Assembly (NCBI GenBank): GCA_934569045.1
Contig: CAKTJX010000026.1
Coordinates: 1-37,344, forward strand
DNA from: an uncultured Oscillospiraceae bacterium
GTDB taxonomy: Bacteria; Bacillota; Clostridia; Oscillospirales; Oscillospiraceae
Reading direction: 5' to 3'
DNA length: 37,344 bases
This document shows, piece after piece, positions 18,797-26,317 of this stretch. Below the pieces are notes generated by a model. That model saw nothing but the letters and a program-made list of their open reading frames with translations, was not told the DNA's origin and did no database searches. Position 1 is the first letter of the stretch. Each line of letters opens with the position of its first letter. The position numbers and the translations under genes were made by a program.

Positions 18797-19010
18797 CGGT
18801 TGAACGTATCCCCCCAGAGGAAAAGGGGCTGTTGCAAAATAGGCATTTTCGTAGGGGCGGCTACCAGCCGCCCGCGATCTGACGGAATTGCGCGTTTGAT
18901 CGATACGCTCTGTCCCGAAAGTCGGCGGGCGGCTAATAGCCGCCCCTACGGGTTTGCTATTTTGCAACAGCCCCATTCCCTTTTAGGTTATACGTTCAAA
19001 CTGGCACTCA
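18797..19010. repeat. Palindromic element 1 (nested inverted repeats)
   Basis: The core is an inverted repeat: GTAGGGGCGGCTACCAGCCG from 18851 pairs with the complementary arm CGGCTAATAGCCGCCCCTAC ending at 18949. Outside it, GGGGCTGTTGCAAAATAG (18825-18842) is a perfect 18-bp inverted partner of 18957-18974. Further out, GTTCAACCGGGC-type segments (18797-18809 minus strand, 18989-19010 plus strand) are again inverted. There is no coding capacity and no transposase, so it is a MITE-like or REP-like non-autonomous element. The core is shared with elements at 30919 and 32550. It fills most of the gap between the divergent LytTR and TetR genes; 19025-19140 shows nothing recognisable. Confidence 0.85.
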
Positions 19011-19140
19011 ATTACTTCAAATAATTTGTTATTCTATCATATCAAAACACCCCATCCCCACCTTCCTGCTCCAAATGTCAAAATCCAACCCTCAAATGCA
19101 CAAAATCTCCGTCACCAAAATGAGTAACACCTGTTTTCCC

Positions 19141-19169
19141 TTGACATCCCATGAAACAAGCGGTAAAAT
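19141..19169 (+). promoter_or_regulatory. Promoter of the TetR gene
   Basis: A perfect -35 box TTGACA and a -10 box TAAAAT are separated by exactly 17 bases, 29 bases before the ATG, giving a very short leader. Confidence 0.8.
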
Positions 19170-19198
19170 AAGCGGACATTGAAACGGATTCTACATTC

Positions 19199-19930
19199 AT
19201 GAAAAGGAAGGTGTTCAACATCAGAACCAGATATGACCGCGTGTCCACGGAGAAGCGGATTCTCTCCACCTGTGTCCGGCTGTTTCTGGAGCAGGGCTTC
19301 AGCAATACGCCGCCTAAGCAGATTTTCTCCGAGGCGGATGTCAGCGCCGGGACATTTTACCATCTGTACCGCTCCAAGAGCGATGTGCTGACAGAGCTGA
19401 CCAAGTTTATGTTTTCCAATCAGTTCTCCATTGCCGGGAAGATCGCCGGGGAGGGGGCAAGCCCCGTGCTGCTCTACGCTGTGGAGACCAGCATCCAGCT
19501 GACCCTGGCCGAGCTGAACGAGAAGCTGCGGGAAATCTATGTGGAGGTCTATACCCAGCCGGACCTTCTGAACCTGGTGCACCAGAAAACCGCCCCGGAG
19601 CTGAAAAAGATCTTTGCCGCCTACCTGCCGGAGGCCTCTGACAGCGATTTCTATGAGATCGAGATCGGCACTGCCGGAATCATGCGTGCCTACATGGCCC
19701 GCCCCTGCGATGTGTATTTCACATTGGAGCGGAAGCTGGGCCGGTTCCTGCAAATGGAGCTGCGGGTGCTGAATGTGCCGGAGGAGGAAATCCAGCAGGT
19801 GCTCTCCGCCATTCGGGCCCTGGATATCCGGGCCATTGCGGAGAACGTCATGCAGCAGCTCTTCCAGGCCCTGGAAATGCAGTACGAGTTCTCGTTAAGC
19901 AGCCGCTCCGCATTCCAGACGGAGGAATAA
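19199..19930 (+). CDS. TetR/AcrR-family transcriptional regulator
   Basis: A 243-residue protein. The N-terminal helix-turn-helix domain (about 14-68) follows the TetR pattern: EKRILSTCVRLFLEQGF, then a recognition segment ADVSAGTFYHLYRSKSDVL. The helical C-terminal region would bind a ligand and dimerise but matches no subfamily I recognise. The start codon lies 29 bases from a consensus promoter and has only a weak ribosome binding site. A terminator follows directly, so it is monocistronic. Neighbours are a LytTR operon facing away, beyond element 1, and a LuxR gene downstream, so its regulon cannot be inferred from context. Confidence 0.9.
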   Translation: MKRKVFNIRTRYDRVSTEKRILSTCVRLFLEQGFSNTPPKQIFSEADVSAGTFYHLYRSKSDVLTELTKFMFSNQFSIAGKIAGEGASPVLLYAVETSIQLTLAELNEKLREIYVEVYTQPDLLNLVHQKTAPELKKIFAAYLPEASDSDFYEIEIGTAGIMRAYMARPCDVYFTLERKLGRFLQMELRVLNVPEEEIQQVLSAIRALDIRAIAENVMQQLFQALEMQYEFSLSSRSAFQTEE

Positions 19931-19938
19931 TTTTCATA

Positions 19939-19973
19939 CCGCCGCGGTTTTTGTGGACTGCGGCGGATTTTTT
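19939..19973 (+). terminator. Intrinsic terminator after TetR gene
   Basis: CCGCCGCGG pairs with CTGCGGCGG (one G-T wobble) and is followed by ATTTTTT, starting eight bases after the stop codon. Confidence 0.9.
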
Positions 19974-20042
19974 GTGGCTTGTGGGAAACTTGGTGCTTGT
20001 CGAATTGTCAATTCATCCCCCGGGCATCATACTTTCGGATGA

Positions 20043-20071
20043 TTTACATTCCCCCGAAAACCTGTTAGAAT
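20043..20071 (+). promoter_or_regulatory. Promoter of the LuxR-type regulator gene
   Basis: TTTACA and TAGAAT are 17 bases apart, with an extended -10 TG two bases before the hexamer. Transcription would begin about 20 bases before the GTG start. Confidence 0.7.
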
Positions 20072-20094
20072 GAGAAAAAAAGGGGGGACACGTC

Positions 20095-22455
20095 GTGGCG
20101 GAAGAGATTATTGTGAAAAAGAGCATCGCGGATGCCTTTGCGTGGCTGATGAAGCAGGGGCGGGTGCTGTTTTTCAGCGCGCCCTGCGGGTTTGGGAAGA
20201 CGGCGGTGGCGAGGACCATGCTGGCGGACAAAAAGGCACTGTGCCTTTCCGCGGCGGATACGGACTTTTCCCTGCCGGAGAAGGACGGCAATTGGAAAAT
20301 TCTCATGGTGGATGACTTGCAGGCCCTGGGGGAAGAGGACTGGAAGCGGCTGTGCCTGCTGATCCGGGAGGGTTCGGACCGGCGGTTTGTGCTGCTGTCC
20401 AGGGGTGTGCCTGACGGCAGCCTGATGGCCTTTCAGTATGCGGGCCTTATGCGCCTGCTGGGGCCAAAGGATCTTCTGCTGGAGCGGGAGGATATGCGGC
20501 GGCTGCTCCAGTCCTATGGGGTTACAGTGTCGGAAAGCGTCATCAGCGGCATCCTGAAGCAGTCCATCGGCTTCCCCCTGGGGGTGGTGATCACCGCCCG
20601 CATTCTGGCACAGGGGCGGCCCTTTACCCCGGAGCTGGTGGGCGAGGCCTTCCAGGAGGTTTTCTTCTATTTTGAAACCGCGGTATATAAGCCCTTTGAT
20701 CTGCCCATCCGCCGGTTCCTTCTGGAGCTGGCCCCCTTTGAGAGCTTTGATCTGGAGATGGCCCGGATGGTCACCGGCGACCCCCACGCGGGGGAGCAGC
20801 TGGACTGGCTCCAGCGCAAAACCACCATGCTGCGCTACGACGGCGTGGAGCATTTCCACTTCTGGGAGCAGTTCCGGATGTTCCTCCTGTGGGAGATGAA
20901 CCGGGAGTGCTCTCCGGAAAAGCGCCGGGCCCTGCTGACCCGGGGCGGGATGTACTATGAGCTGAAGGAGGACTATGCCCACGCCCTGGACTGCTACACC
21001 CGCGGGGGCGACCACTCCAAGGTTTCGGAGCTGCTGATCCGCAACGCGGAGCTCCACCCCGGCATGGGCCACTATCAGCAGATGGAGAAATACTACCGCA
21101 GCCTGCCGGAGAGCGAAATTCTGGCATCCCCCTCGCTGATGCAGGGGATGAGCATGCTCTGCGCCCTGGGCGGGGACTTTGAGGGCTCGGAAAAGTGGTA
21201 TGATGCCCTGGGGCGCTTTGCCCAGAGCTGTGAAAAGGGAGACGCGGCGGGCAGGCAGGCCCGGAGCCGCATGGCCTGGCTGGATATTTCCCTGCCCCAG
21301 CGGGATGTGGAAAAGCTGACGGAAACCATCCCGGCGGTGTTCCGCCTGATGACGAACAAGGAGATTGTCATGCCCCCCTTCTCCGTCACCAGCACCCTGC
21401 CCAGCCTGATGAACGGGGGCAAGGATTTTTCCGTTTGGAGCAAGAAGGACGATCTGCTCTATGCCACCATCCGGCATCCCGTGGAGGCGGTGCTGGGGAA
21501 GGACGGGGTTGGCCTGCCGGACTGCGCTCTGGCGGAGAGCAAATTTGAAAAAGGGGAGGATATCTCCGGGCGGATGCTGTCGCTGGTGCAGCAGATCGGC
21601 CAGGTGCAGCACCGGGGAACCCCAGACCTGGAATTCGCCATCACCGGGCTGCTGGCCCGGAGTCAGATGGCCTCCGGAAAGGCCGGAGAGGCCCGCCGCA
21701 CCATCGGAAATCTGCGGGAACGGTTCGAGGAAACGGGCCAGACCCGTTTTCTGCCAAACATCGATGCCATGCTCTGCCGGATTGACCTGCGTACCGGGGA
21801 CCTGGACGCGGCGGAGAGCTGGTATCGGGACAAGGCCCCCAAGGACCCCCTGCATTTTGATGCCATGAAGCGCTACCGGTACTTAACCCAGGCCATGGCG
21901 GAGCTGGCCCTGGGCCAGCCGGAGGATACGCTGATGACCCTGGCCCCCATGGAGAATTACTGCGCCGTGTGCCGGCGGCGCCTGGACGGGCTCACCGCGA
22001 ATCTTCTGCGTGCCGCTGCCATGTACCGCTGCAAAGAGGAGCTGTGGCGGGAAACGCTGAAGGCGGCCCTTGTGGAGGCGGAGGAATACCGGTTTACCCG
22101 TCCAATCAGCGCCTATGGCGCGGCGGTGCTGCCCCTGCTGGAGCAGACAAGGTGGGAAGGGGACGCCCGGTGGTGGAAAAAGCTGCTGGCGGACACCCGG
22201 TCCCAGGCCAGCTTCTACCCGGGATTTTTGCAGCCCCGAAGCGCCTCCGCCGAGACCCTGACGGCCACGGAAATGAAGGTGCTGCGGCTGATCTGCGCCG
22301 ATAAGAGCAACGCCGAGATTGGGGAGATCATGCACATCAAGCTGCCCACGGTGAAGACCCATGTCAGCCGGGTGCTGGACAAGCTGGGTGTCAGCCGCCG
22401 CAGCGAGGCAAAAACCGCCGCCAAGCGGCTCTGGCTTGTACCCGAAGACTTATAA
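20095..22455 (+). CDS. Large MalT-like LuxR-family ATP-dependent regulator
   Basis: A 786-residue protein starting at GTG with AGGGGGG seven bases before it. The N-terminal NTPase domain has the P-loop SAPCGFGKT (28-36), of the same relaxed form as MalT (Ala or Ser in place of the first Gly), and a Walker B strand ILMVDD (70-75). The middle 300 or more residues are helical and repeat-like, as expected of the TPR-type sensor superhelix of STAND regulators. The C-terminal LuxR helix-turn-helix (about 722-782) reads LTATEMKVLRLICADKSNAE, with the recognition helix region KLPTVKTHVSRVLDKLGV. Such proteins assemble when ATP and an inducer bind and then activate promoters. The inducer and targets are unknown. 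It lies directly upstream of the B12-riboswitch operon but is separated from it by a terminator. Confidence 0.92.
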   Translation: MAEEIIVKKSIADAFAWLMKQGRVLFFSAPCGFGKTAVARTMLADKKALCLSAADTDFSLPEKDGNWKILMVDDLQALGEEDWKRLCLLIREGSDRRFVLLSRGVPDGSLMAFQYAGLMRLLGPKDLLLEREDMRRLLQSYGVTVSESVISGILKQSIGFPLGVVITARILAQGRPFTPELVGEAFQEVFFYFETAVYKPFDLPIRRFLLELAPFESFDLEMARMVTGDPHAGEQLDWLQRKTTMLRYDGVEHFHFWEQFRMFLLWEMNRECSPEKRRALLTRGGMYYELKEDYAHALDCYTRGGDHSKVSELLIRNAELHPGMGHYQQMEKYYRSLPESEILASPSLMQGMSMLCALGGDFEGSEKWYDALGRFAQSCEKGDAAGRQARSRMAWLDISLPQRDVEKLTETIPAVFRLMTNKEIVMPPFSVTSTLPSLMNGGKDFSVWSKKDDLLYATIRHPVEAVLGKDGVGLPDCALAESKFEKGEDISGRMLSLVQQIGQVQHRGTPDLEFAITGLLARSQMASGKAGEARRTIGNLRERFEETGQTRFLPNIDAMLCRIDLRTGDLDAAESWYRDKAPKDPLHFDAMKRYRYLTQAMAELALGQPEDTLMTLAPMENYCAVCRRRLDGLTANLLRAAAMYRCKEELWRETLKAALVEAEEYRFTRPISAYGAAVLPLLEQTRWEGDARWWKKLLADTRSQASFYPGFLQPRSASAETLTATEMKVLRLICADKSNAEIGEIMHIKLPTVKTHVSRVLDKLGVSRRSEAKTAAKRLWLVPEDL

Positions 22456-22460
22456 TGCCG

Positions 22461-22495
22461 CGCCGCCCGGTTTTGTCGGGCGGCGTTGACTTTTC
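22461..22495 (+). terminator. Terminator after LuxR gene, abutting the next promoter
   Basis: CGCCGCCCG and CGGGCGGCG form a perfect 9-bp stem with loop GTTTTGT, followed by TTGACTTTTCTT. The T-rich tail overlaps the -35 box of the riboswitch promoter. Confidence 0.8.
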
Positions 22496-22514
22496 TTAGG
22501 GACTATGCTATAAT
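22486..22514 (+). promoter_or_regulatory. Promoter of the cobalamin-riboswitch operon
   Basis: TTGACT and a perfect TATAAT are 17 bases apart with an extended -10 TGC. Transcription should begin near 22521, about 20 bases before the aptamer. Confidence 0.85.
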
Positions 22515-22543
22515 TTTGCAGTCTGAATTGAATATGAAAGCAG

Positions 22544-22695
22544 CGCACAGGTTCCGCCGTTTGGCGGTGAAAAGGGAACCCGGTGAAAGTCCGGGACGAT
22601 ACAGTCACTGTAACAGGGGAGCGTTTTCAAAAGGCCACTGGGAAACCGGGAAGGCGAGAACGCATGGAACCTGAGTCAGGAGACCTGCCTGTGCG
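22544..22695 (+). promoter_or_regulatory. Cobalamin (adenosylcobalamin-type) riboswitch aptamer
   Basis: All key parts of the class are present in order: closing stem CGCACAGG (22544-22551) with CCTGTGCG (22688-22695); the GGGAACCCGGTGAAAGTCC segment; GGGACGATACAGTCACTGTA in the junction core; GGAAGGCGAGAACGC; and the B12 box AGTCAGGAGACCTGCC at 22674-22689. The region between the aptamer and the gene contains a small CCCGGAA/TTCCGGG hairpin (22746-22765) and then an intrinsic terminator, so control is probably by transcription termination when cobalamin is bound. It should switch off the chelatase and importer operon at high B12. Confidence 0.97.
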
Positions 22696-22786
22696 TGGAA
22701 TCTCCGATTTGCTGTCTACGAATCGACCTTCCAGCGAGCATAGCCCCCGGAATGCGGGTTCCGGGAACAATGTGTACTGCCAGGAA

Positions 22787-22820
22787 GAGCGGCTGCCGGA
22801 GAAGCAGCCGCTCCTTTTGT
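22787..22820 (+). terminator. Riboswitch expression-platform terminator
   Basis: GAGCGGCTGC pairs perfectly with GCAGCCGCTC across a CGGAGAA loop and is followed by CTTTTGT. It lies between the aptamer and the first gene of the operon, about 75 bases before the ATG, as expected for B12-dependent premature termination. Confidence 0.9.
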
Positions 22821-22893
22821 ATTATTTTCAGATTGCGCCGGATCGGCGCCCGGTTCAGACAGACCGGAAAAATTGGAAAGAAGGATCTTTAAC

Positions 22894-24132
22894 ATGAAAA
22901 AGCTGATTGCGCTGCTGCTGATGGGCTGCATGGTTCTGTCCCTGGCAGCCTGCGGCGGCAACACCACCCCCGCGGCCACTACGGCTGCCGCTGCCGAGGC
23001 GGCTACCACTGCGGCCACTACCGAAGCCACTACCGAGGCTACCCAGTCCCAGGAAGAGATTGACCAGGCCGCTGCCGACGAGGTGGCCGCTCTGATCGAC
23101 GCCATCTATGTCCAGACCCGCAACGACGAGACCGATGCCCAGTGCGAGGCCGCCAAGGCTGCCTGGGATGCTCTGACCGATGCCCAGAAGGAGCTGGTCG
23201 AGGGCGAAGAGGCCAGCCCCGAGTACTTCGGCCTGGATACCGGCGATGCCTCCAAGGACGATCCCCGCAACCAGGACGAGATCGGCGAGAAGGAGCTGCT
23301 GGTGGTGTCCTTCGGCACCTCCTACAACGGCAGCCGTGTGGCCGACATCAAGGGCATTGAGGATGCCCTGGCCGAGGCTTTCCCCGACTGGTCCGTGCGC
23401 CGCGCCTTCACTGCCCAGATCATCATCAACCATATCCAGGCCCGTGACGGCGAGAAGATCGACAACATGGACCAGGCCCTGGAGCGCGCCGTTGCTAACG
23501 GGGTCAAGACCCTGGTTGTGCAGCCCACCCACCTGATGCACGGTGCCGAGTACGACGAGATGTGCGAGGCCCTGGATGCCTATAAGGACAAGATCGAGAC
23601 CATCGTGGTCGCCGAGCCCATGCTGGGCGAGGTGGGCAGCGATGCCTCCGTCATCAACGCCGATAAGGAAGCCGTTGCCCAGGCTGTTGTGGACGCGGCC
23701 GTTGCCGACGGCGGCTTTGAGAGCGCTGCCAAGGCCGGGGAAGCGGGTACTGCCTTCGTCTTCATGGGCCACGGTACTGCCCACGTTGCCAAGGTGACCT
23801 ACAGCCAGATGCAGACCCAGATGGGCAAGCTGGGCTATGACAATGTGTTCATCGGCACCGTAGAGGGCGAGCCCGAGGAGACCGCCTGCGAGAACGTCAT
23901 CGAGGCCGTCAAGGCTGCGGGCTACACCAATGTGGTCCTGCGTCCGCTGATGGTGGTTGCCGGTGACCATGCCAACAATGACATGGCCGGTTCCGATGAC
24001 GACTCCTGGAAGCCCATGTTCGAGGCTGCCGGCCTGAACGTGACCTGCCAGATTGCGGGCCTCGGCAGCATCGAGAGCGTGGAGGCCCTGTATGTGGCCC
24101 ACACCCAGGCTGCCATGGATACCCTGAAGTAA
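22894..24132 (+). CDS. cbiK: Membrane-anchored sirohydrochlorin cobaltochelatase-like lipoprotein (CbiK)
   Basis: A 412-residue protein. The ATG at 22894 starts a lipoprotein signal (MKKLIALLLMGCMVLSLAAC, lipidated Cys20); upstream in-frame codons lie in the leader. An Ala/Thr/Glu linker (about 21-50) and a small helical domain (about 52-105, with the WDALTDAQKELV pattern common in Firmicutes surface proteins) precede a complete CbiK domain (about 132-412). CbiK inserts cobalt into sirohydrochlorin or factor III in the anaerobic B12 pathway. The residues that correspond to its active site are present: Glu219 (GAEYDEM), His293 (MGHGT) and His359 (GDHANND). CbiK is normally cytosolic, though a periplasmic form is known in Desulfovibrio. 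Here it is exported and tethered outside the membrane, under B12-riboswitch control and in front of an importer. It may load or strip metal from a tetrapyrrole, or bind one for uptake; that part is inference. Confidence 0.93.
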   Translation: MKKLIALLLMGCMVLSLAACGGNTTPAATTAAAAEAATTAATTEATTEATQSQEEIDQAAADEVAALIDAIYVQTRNDETDAQCEAAKAAWDALTDAQKELVEGEEASPEYFGLDTGDASKDDPRNQDEIGEKELLVVSFGTSYNGSRVADIKGIEDALAEAFPDWSVRRAFTAQIIINHIQARDGEKIDNMDQALERAVANGVKTLVVQPTHLMHGAEYDEMCEALDAYKDKIETIVVAEPMLGEVGSDASVINADKEAVAQAVVDAAVADGGFESAAKAGEAGTAFVFMGHGTAHVAKVTYSQMQTQMGKLGYDNVFIGTVEGEPEETACENVIEAVKAAGYTNVVLRPLMVVAGDHANNDMAGSDDDSWKPMFEAAGLNVTCQIAGLGSIESVEALYVAHTQAAMDTLK

Positions 24133-24148
24133 AAATTTCCGCCCGTCT

Positions 24149-24219
24149 CCGGGGGCCCGCACCCCCGGGGATGGCACAAGATTTTTTCGCTGAAAGCGTA
24201 CCTGGGAAGGTGCGTTTTC
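24149..24219 (+). other. Two intercistronic hairpins between the chelatase and NEAT-like genes
   Basis: CCGGGGG (24149-24155) pairs with CCCCCGG (24162-24168), and GAAAGCGTACCT (24192-24203) pairs through wobbles with AGGTGCGTTTTC (24208-24219) around a GGGA loop. Neither is followed by a T tract, so they are unlikely to be strong terminators. They may set mRNA processing or stability and so the ratio of the first gene to the rest of the operon. Confidence 0.5.
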
Positions 24220-24250
24220 ACTGGGAAAATCCAGAAAGGAGAAAAGAAAA

Positions 24251-25138
24251 ATGAAAAAAATGATTTCTGTCCTGCTGGCGGCTTTGCTGCTGCTGTCCAT
24301 GGCGGCCTGCGGGCAAAGCCAGCCGGCCCAAACCACCGCCCCGGAGACTTCGGTGGCAACCACCGAGGCTGCCACCGAAGCGACCACCGAGGCAGCCCAG
24401 CCAGAGACCACCGCACCTGCCGCCCCCGCACTGGAGGACGGCGTATACACCGCGGACTTCAACACCGACAGCTCCATGTTCCATGCCAACGAGGCCATGG
24501 ACGGCAAGGGCAAACTGACGGTGAAGGATGGCAAGATGACCATTCACGTCAGCCTGGCCTCCACCTCCATCCTGAACCTGTACCCCGGCCTTGCCGAGGA
24601 TGCCCAGAAGGAGGGCGCGGAGCTGCTGCAGCCCACCGAAGACCAGGTGACCTATTCCGACGGCCTGACGGAGACGGTTTATGGCTTCAATATCCCTGTG
24701 CCCTACCTGGACCAGGAATTTGACCTGGCCCTGATTGGCAAGAAGGGCAAGTGGTACGATCACAAGGTCTCCGTCTCCAACCCGGAGCCCGCTGTCATGG
24801 GTCTGGATGTAGCGGACCTGGAAGACGGCCTTTACACCGTGGAGCCGGTGCTCACCGGCGGCACCGGCAAGGCCAAGCTCTTAAACCCCGCGGAGCTCAC
24901 CGTCAGCGGCGGCGAGGGAACGGCCACCATCGTCTGGAGCAGCGACAAGTACGACTATATGATTCTGGACGGCGAAAAGTACCTGCCCACCACCACTGAG
25001 GGCGGCTCCACCTTCCAGATTCCCGTACAAGAGCTTGACGTGGAGATTCCCGTGGTGGCGGATACCGTGGCCATGGGCACGCCCCATGAGATCGAGTACA
25101 CCATCCTCTTCCGGGTGGACACCCTGGCAAGCAAATGA
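24251..25138 (+). CDS. Lipoprotein with two NEAT-like domains, possible tetrapyrrole or metal binder
   Basis: A 295-residue lipoprotein behind an AGAAAGGAG site. Its signal ends in LSMAAC (Cys20) and a TTEA/ATEA-rich linker follows, very like that of the chelatase before it. Two beta-rich modules begin with near-repeated words: LEDGVYTADFNT (about 60) and LEDGLYTVEPVL (about 190). The first continues to MFHANEAMDGKG, TVKDGKMTIHVSL and ALIGKKGKWYDHKV; the second contains KYDYMILDGEKYLP and ends PHEIEYTILF. The length and strand pattern resemble NEAT or Shp-type haem-binding domains, and homologues I recall sit beside iron or corrinoid importers, but I cannot prove the fold. The Tyr-rich YDYMILDGEKY and the His/Met pair in MFHANEAM are candidate ligands. 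The stop overlaps the next ATG by four bases. Confidence 0.7.
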   Translation: MKKMISVLLAALLLLSMAACGQSQPAQTTAPETSVATTEAATEATTEAAQPETTAPAAPALEDGVYTADFNTDSSMFHANEAMDGKGKLTVKDGKMTIHVSLASTSILNLYPGLAEDAQKEGAELLQPTEDQVTYSDGLTETVYGFNIPVPYLDQEFDLALIGKKGKWYDHKVSVSNPEPAVMGLDVADLEDGLYTVEPVLTGGTGKAKLLNPAELTVSGGEGTATIVWSSDKYDYMILDGEKYLPTTTEGGSTFQIPVQELDVEIPVVADTVAMGTPHEIEYTILFRVDTLASK

Positions 25139-26301
25139 GAAGAATTGCTTCTCTGATTCTGGCGGCGGCGCTGGCCCTGGGCTGCGCCGCCTGCGCCCCG
25201 GCCCGGGAGACCCCAGCACAGCAGCCCCAGGAAACCCAGCAGGAGACCCGGCAGACCCTCCACTGGGAGGACCTGGCCTTTGACGATGTGCTGCCTTTGT
25301 CCTACGCCACGGAATTTGCGGTGGCGGCAACGGAAAACGGCTATCAGAAAATCACCATCGGCACGGATCAGACTTTGCTGGTGGTGCCGGAAAACGGGGA
25401 AATCCCCCAGGATGTACCGGAAAACGTGGTGGTTCTGCGGCAGCCATTGAGCCGGATTTATCTGGTGGCCAGCGCCGCCATGGACTACTTCTGCAAGCTG
25501 GATGCCCTGGATGCCGTGAAGCTCAGCAGCCAGAAGGAAAGCGCCTGGTATCTGCCGGAGGCAAAGCAGGCCATGGCGGAGGGAAAGCTTCTCTATGCCG
25601 GAAAGTACTCCGCCCCGGACTATGAGACGCTGCTGGCGGCGAAATGCGATCTGGCTGTGGAAAACGCCATGATCTATCACACCCCGGATGTTCTGGAGCA
25701 GATTCAGAAGCTGGGCATCCCGGTGCTGGTGGACCGCTCCAGCTACGAGGCCCACCCTCTGGGCCGCATGGAGTGGATCAAGTTCTATGGGGCCCTCCTG
25801 AATCGGCAGGCGGAGGCGGAAAGCTATTATGAAAGTCTGCTGACGAGCCTGGCCCCGGTGCTGAACCAGCCAGCCACCGGGAAAACCGTGGCCTTTTTCT
25901 ACATCACCGCCTCCGGGGCGGTGAATGTCCGCAAAGGCGCGGACTATATCAGCCGCTCCATTGCCCTGGCGGGCTGCCAGAGTGTGACCTTTGCTGAGGA
26001 GCCAGACACCGGGGCCAATTCCTCCCAGACCATCCAGATGGAGGCCTTTTACGATGGGGCCGTGGACGCGGATATTTTAATCTACAACAGCACTGTAGAT
26101 GGGGAACTGGACTCCCTGGATGCCCTGTTGGCAAAAGCGCCGCTGCTGTCTAATTTCCGGGCGGTGAAGCAGGGGCAGGTCTACTGCATTTCCAAGAACT
26201 TCTACCAGGAGTCTCTGGCCCTGGGGGATTTTATATTGGATGTGAACACCGTATCCTCCGGCAGCGGCCGGGCGCTGTATTTTTTGAAGCAGCTGACATA
26301 A
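25135..26301 (+). CDS. ABC importer substrate-binding lipoprotein (BtuF/FecB-type)
   Basis: A 388-residue protein whose ATG overlaps the previous stop (ATGA). The signal MRRIASLILAAALALGCAAC gives a lipidation Cys at 17 or 20. The body has the build of cluster A-II binding proteins: an N-terminal lobe with VVVLRQPLSRIYLVASAAMDYFCKLDAL, then DLAVENAMIY, GIPVLVDRSSYEAHPLGRMEW, a helical backbone, and a C-terminal lobe with DADILIYNSTV and AVKQGQVYCISK. This class delivers cobalamin, haem or siderophores to FecCD permeases, which follow directly. Riboswitch control favours a corrinoid or precursor as substrate; the exact ligand cannot be read from the sequence. Confidence 0.9.
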   Translation: MRRIASLILAAALALGCAACAPARETPAQQPQETQQETRQTLHWEDLAFDDVLPLSYATEFAVAATENGYQKITIGTDQTLLVVPENGEIPQDVPENVVVLRQPLSRIYLVASAAMDYFCKLDALDAVKLSSQKESAWYLPEAKQAMAEGKLLYAGKYSAPDYETLLAAKCDLAVENAMIYHTPDVLEQIQKLGIPVLVDRSSYEAHPLGRMEWIKFYGALLNRQAEAESYYESLLTSLAPVLNQPATGKTVAFFYITASGAVNVRKGADYISRSIALAGCQSVTFAEEPDTGANSSQTIQMEAFYDGAVDADILIYNSTVDGELDSLDALLAKAPLLSNFRAVKQGQVYCISKNFYQESLALGDFILDVNTVSSGSGRALYFLKQLT

Positions 26302-26317
26302 AGAGAGGAGGCGCGCC

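Noticed and set aside
18749..18976. Small frames over the palindromic elements, giving peptides with VGAASSRPE-like words
   Set aside because: These arise from the GTAGGGGCGGC arms in both directions, have no ribosome binding sites and are interrupted differently in each copy; they are shadows of the repeat.
22855..24543. Long open frame of 562 codons on the minus strand opposite cbiK
   Set aside because: It is antisense to a clear CbiK domain, has a low-complexity Gly/Ala/Val/Leu composition typical of the reverse of GC-rich codons, and lacks a ribosome binding site and any recognisable motif.
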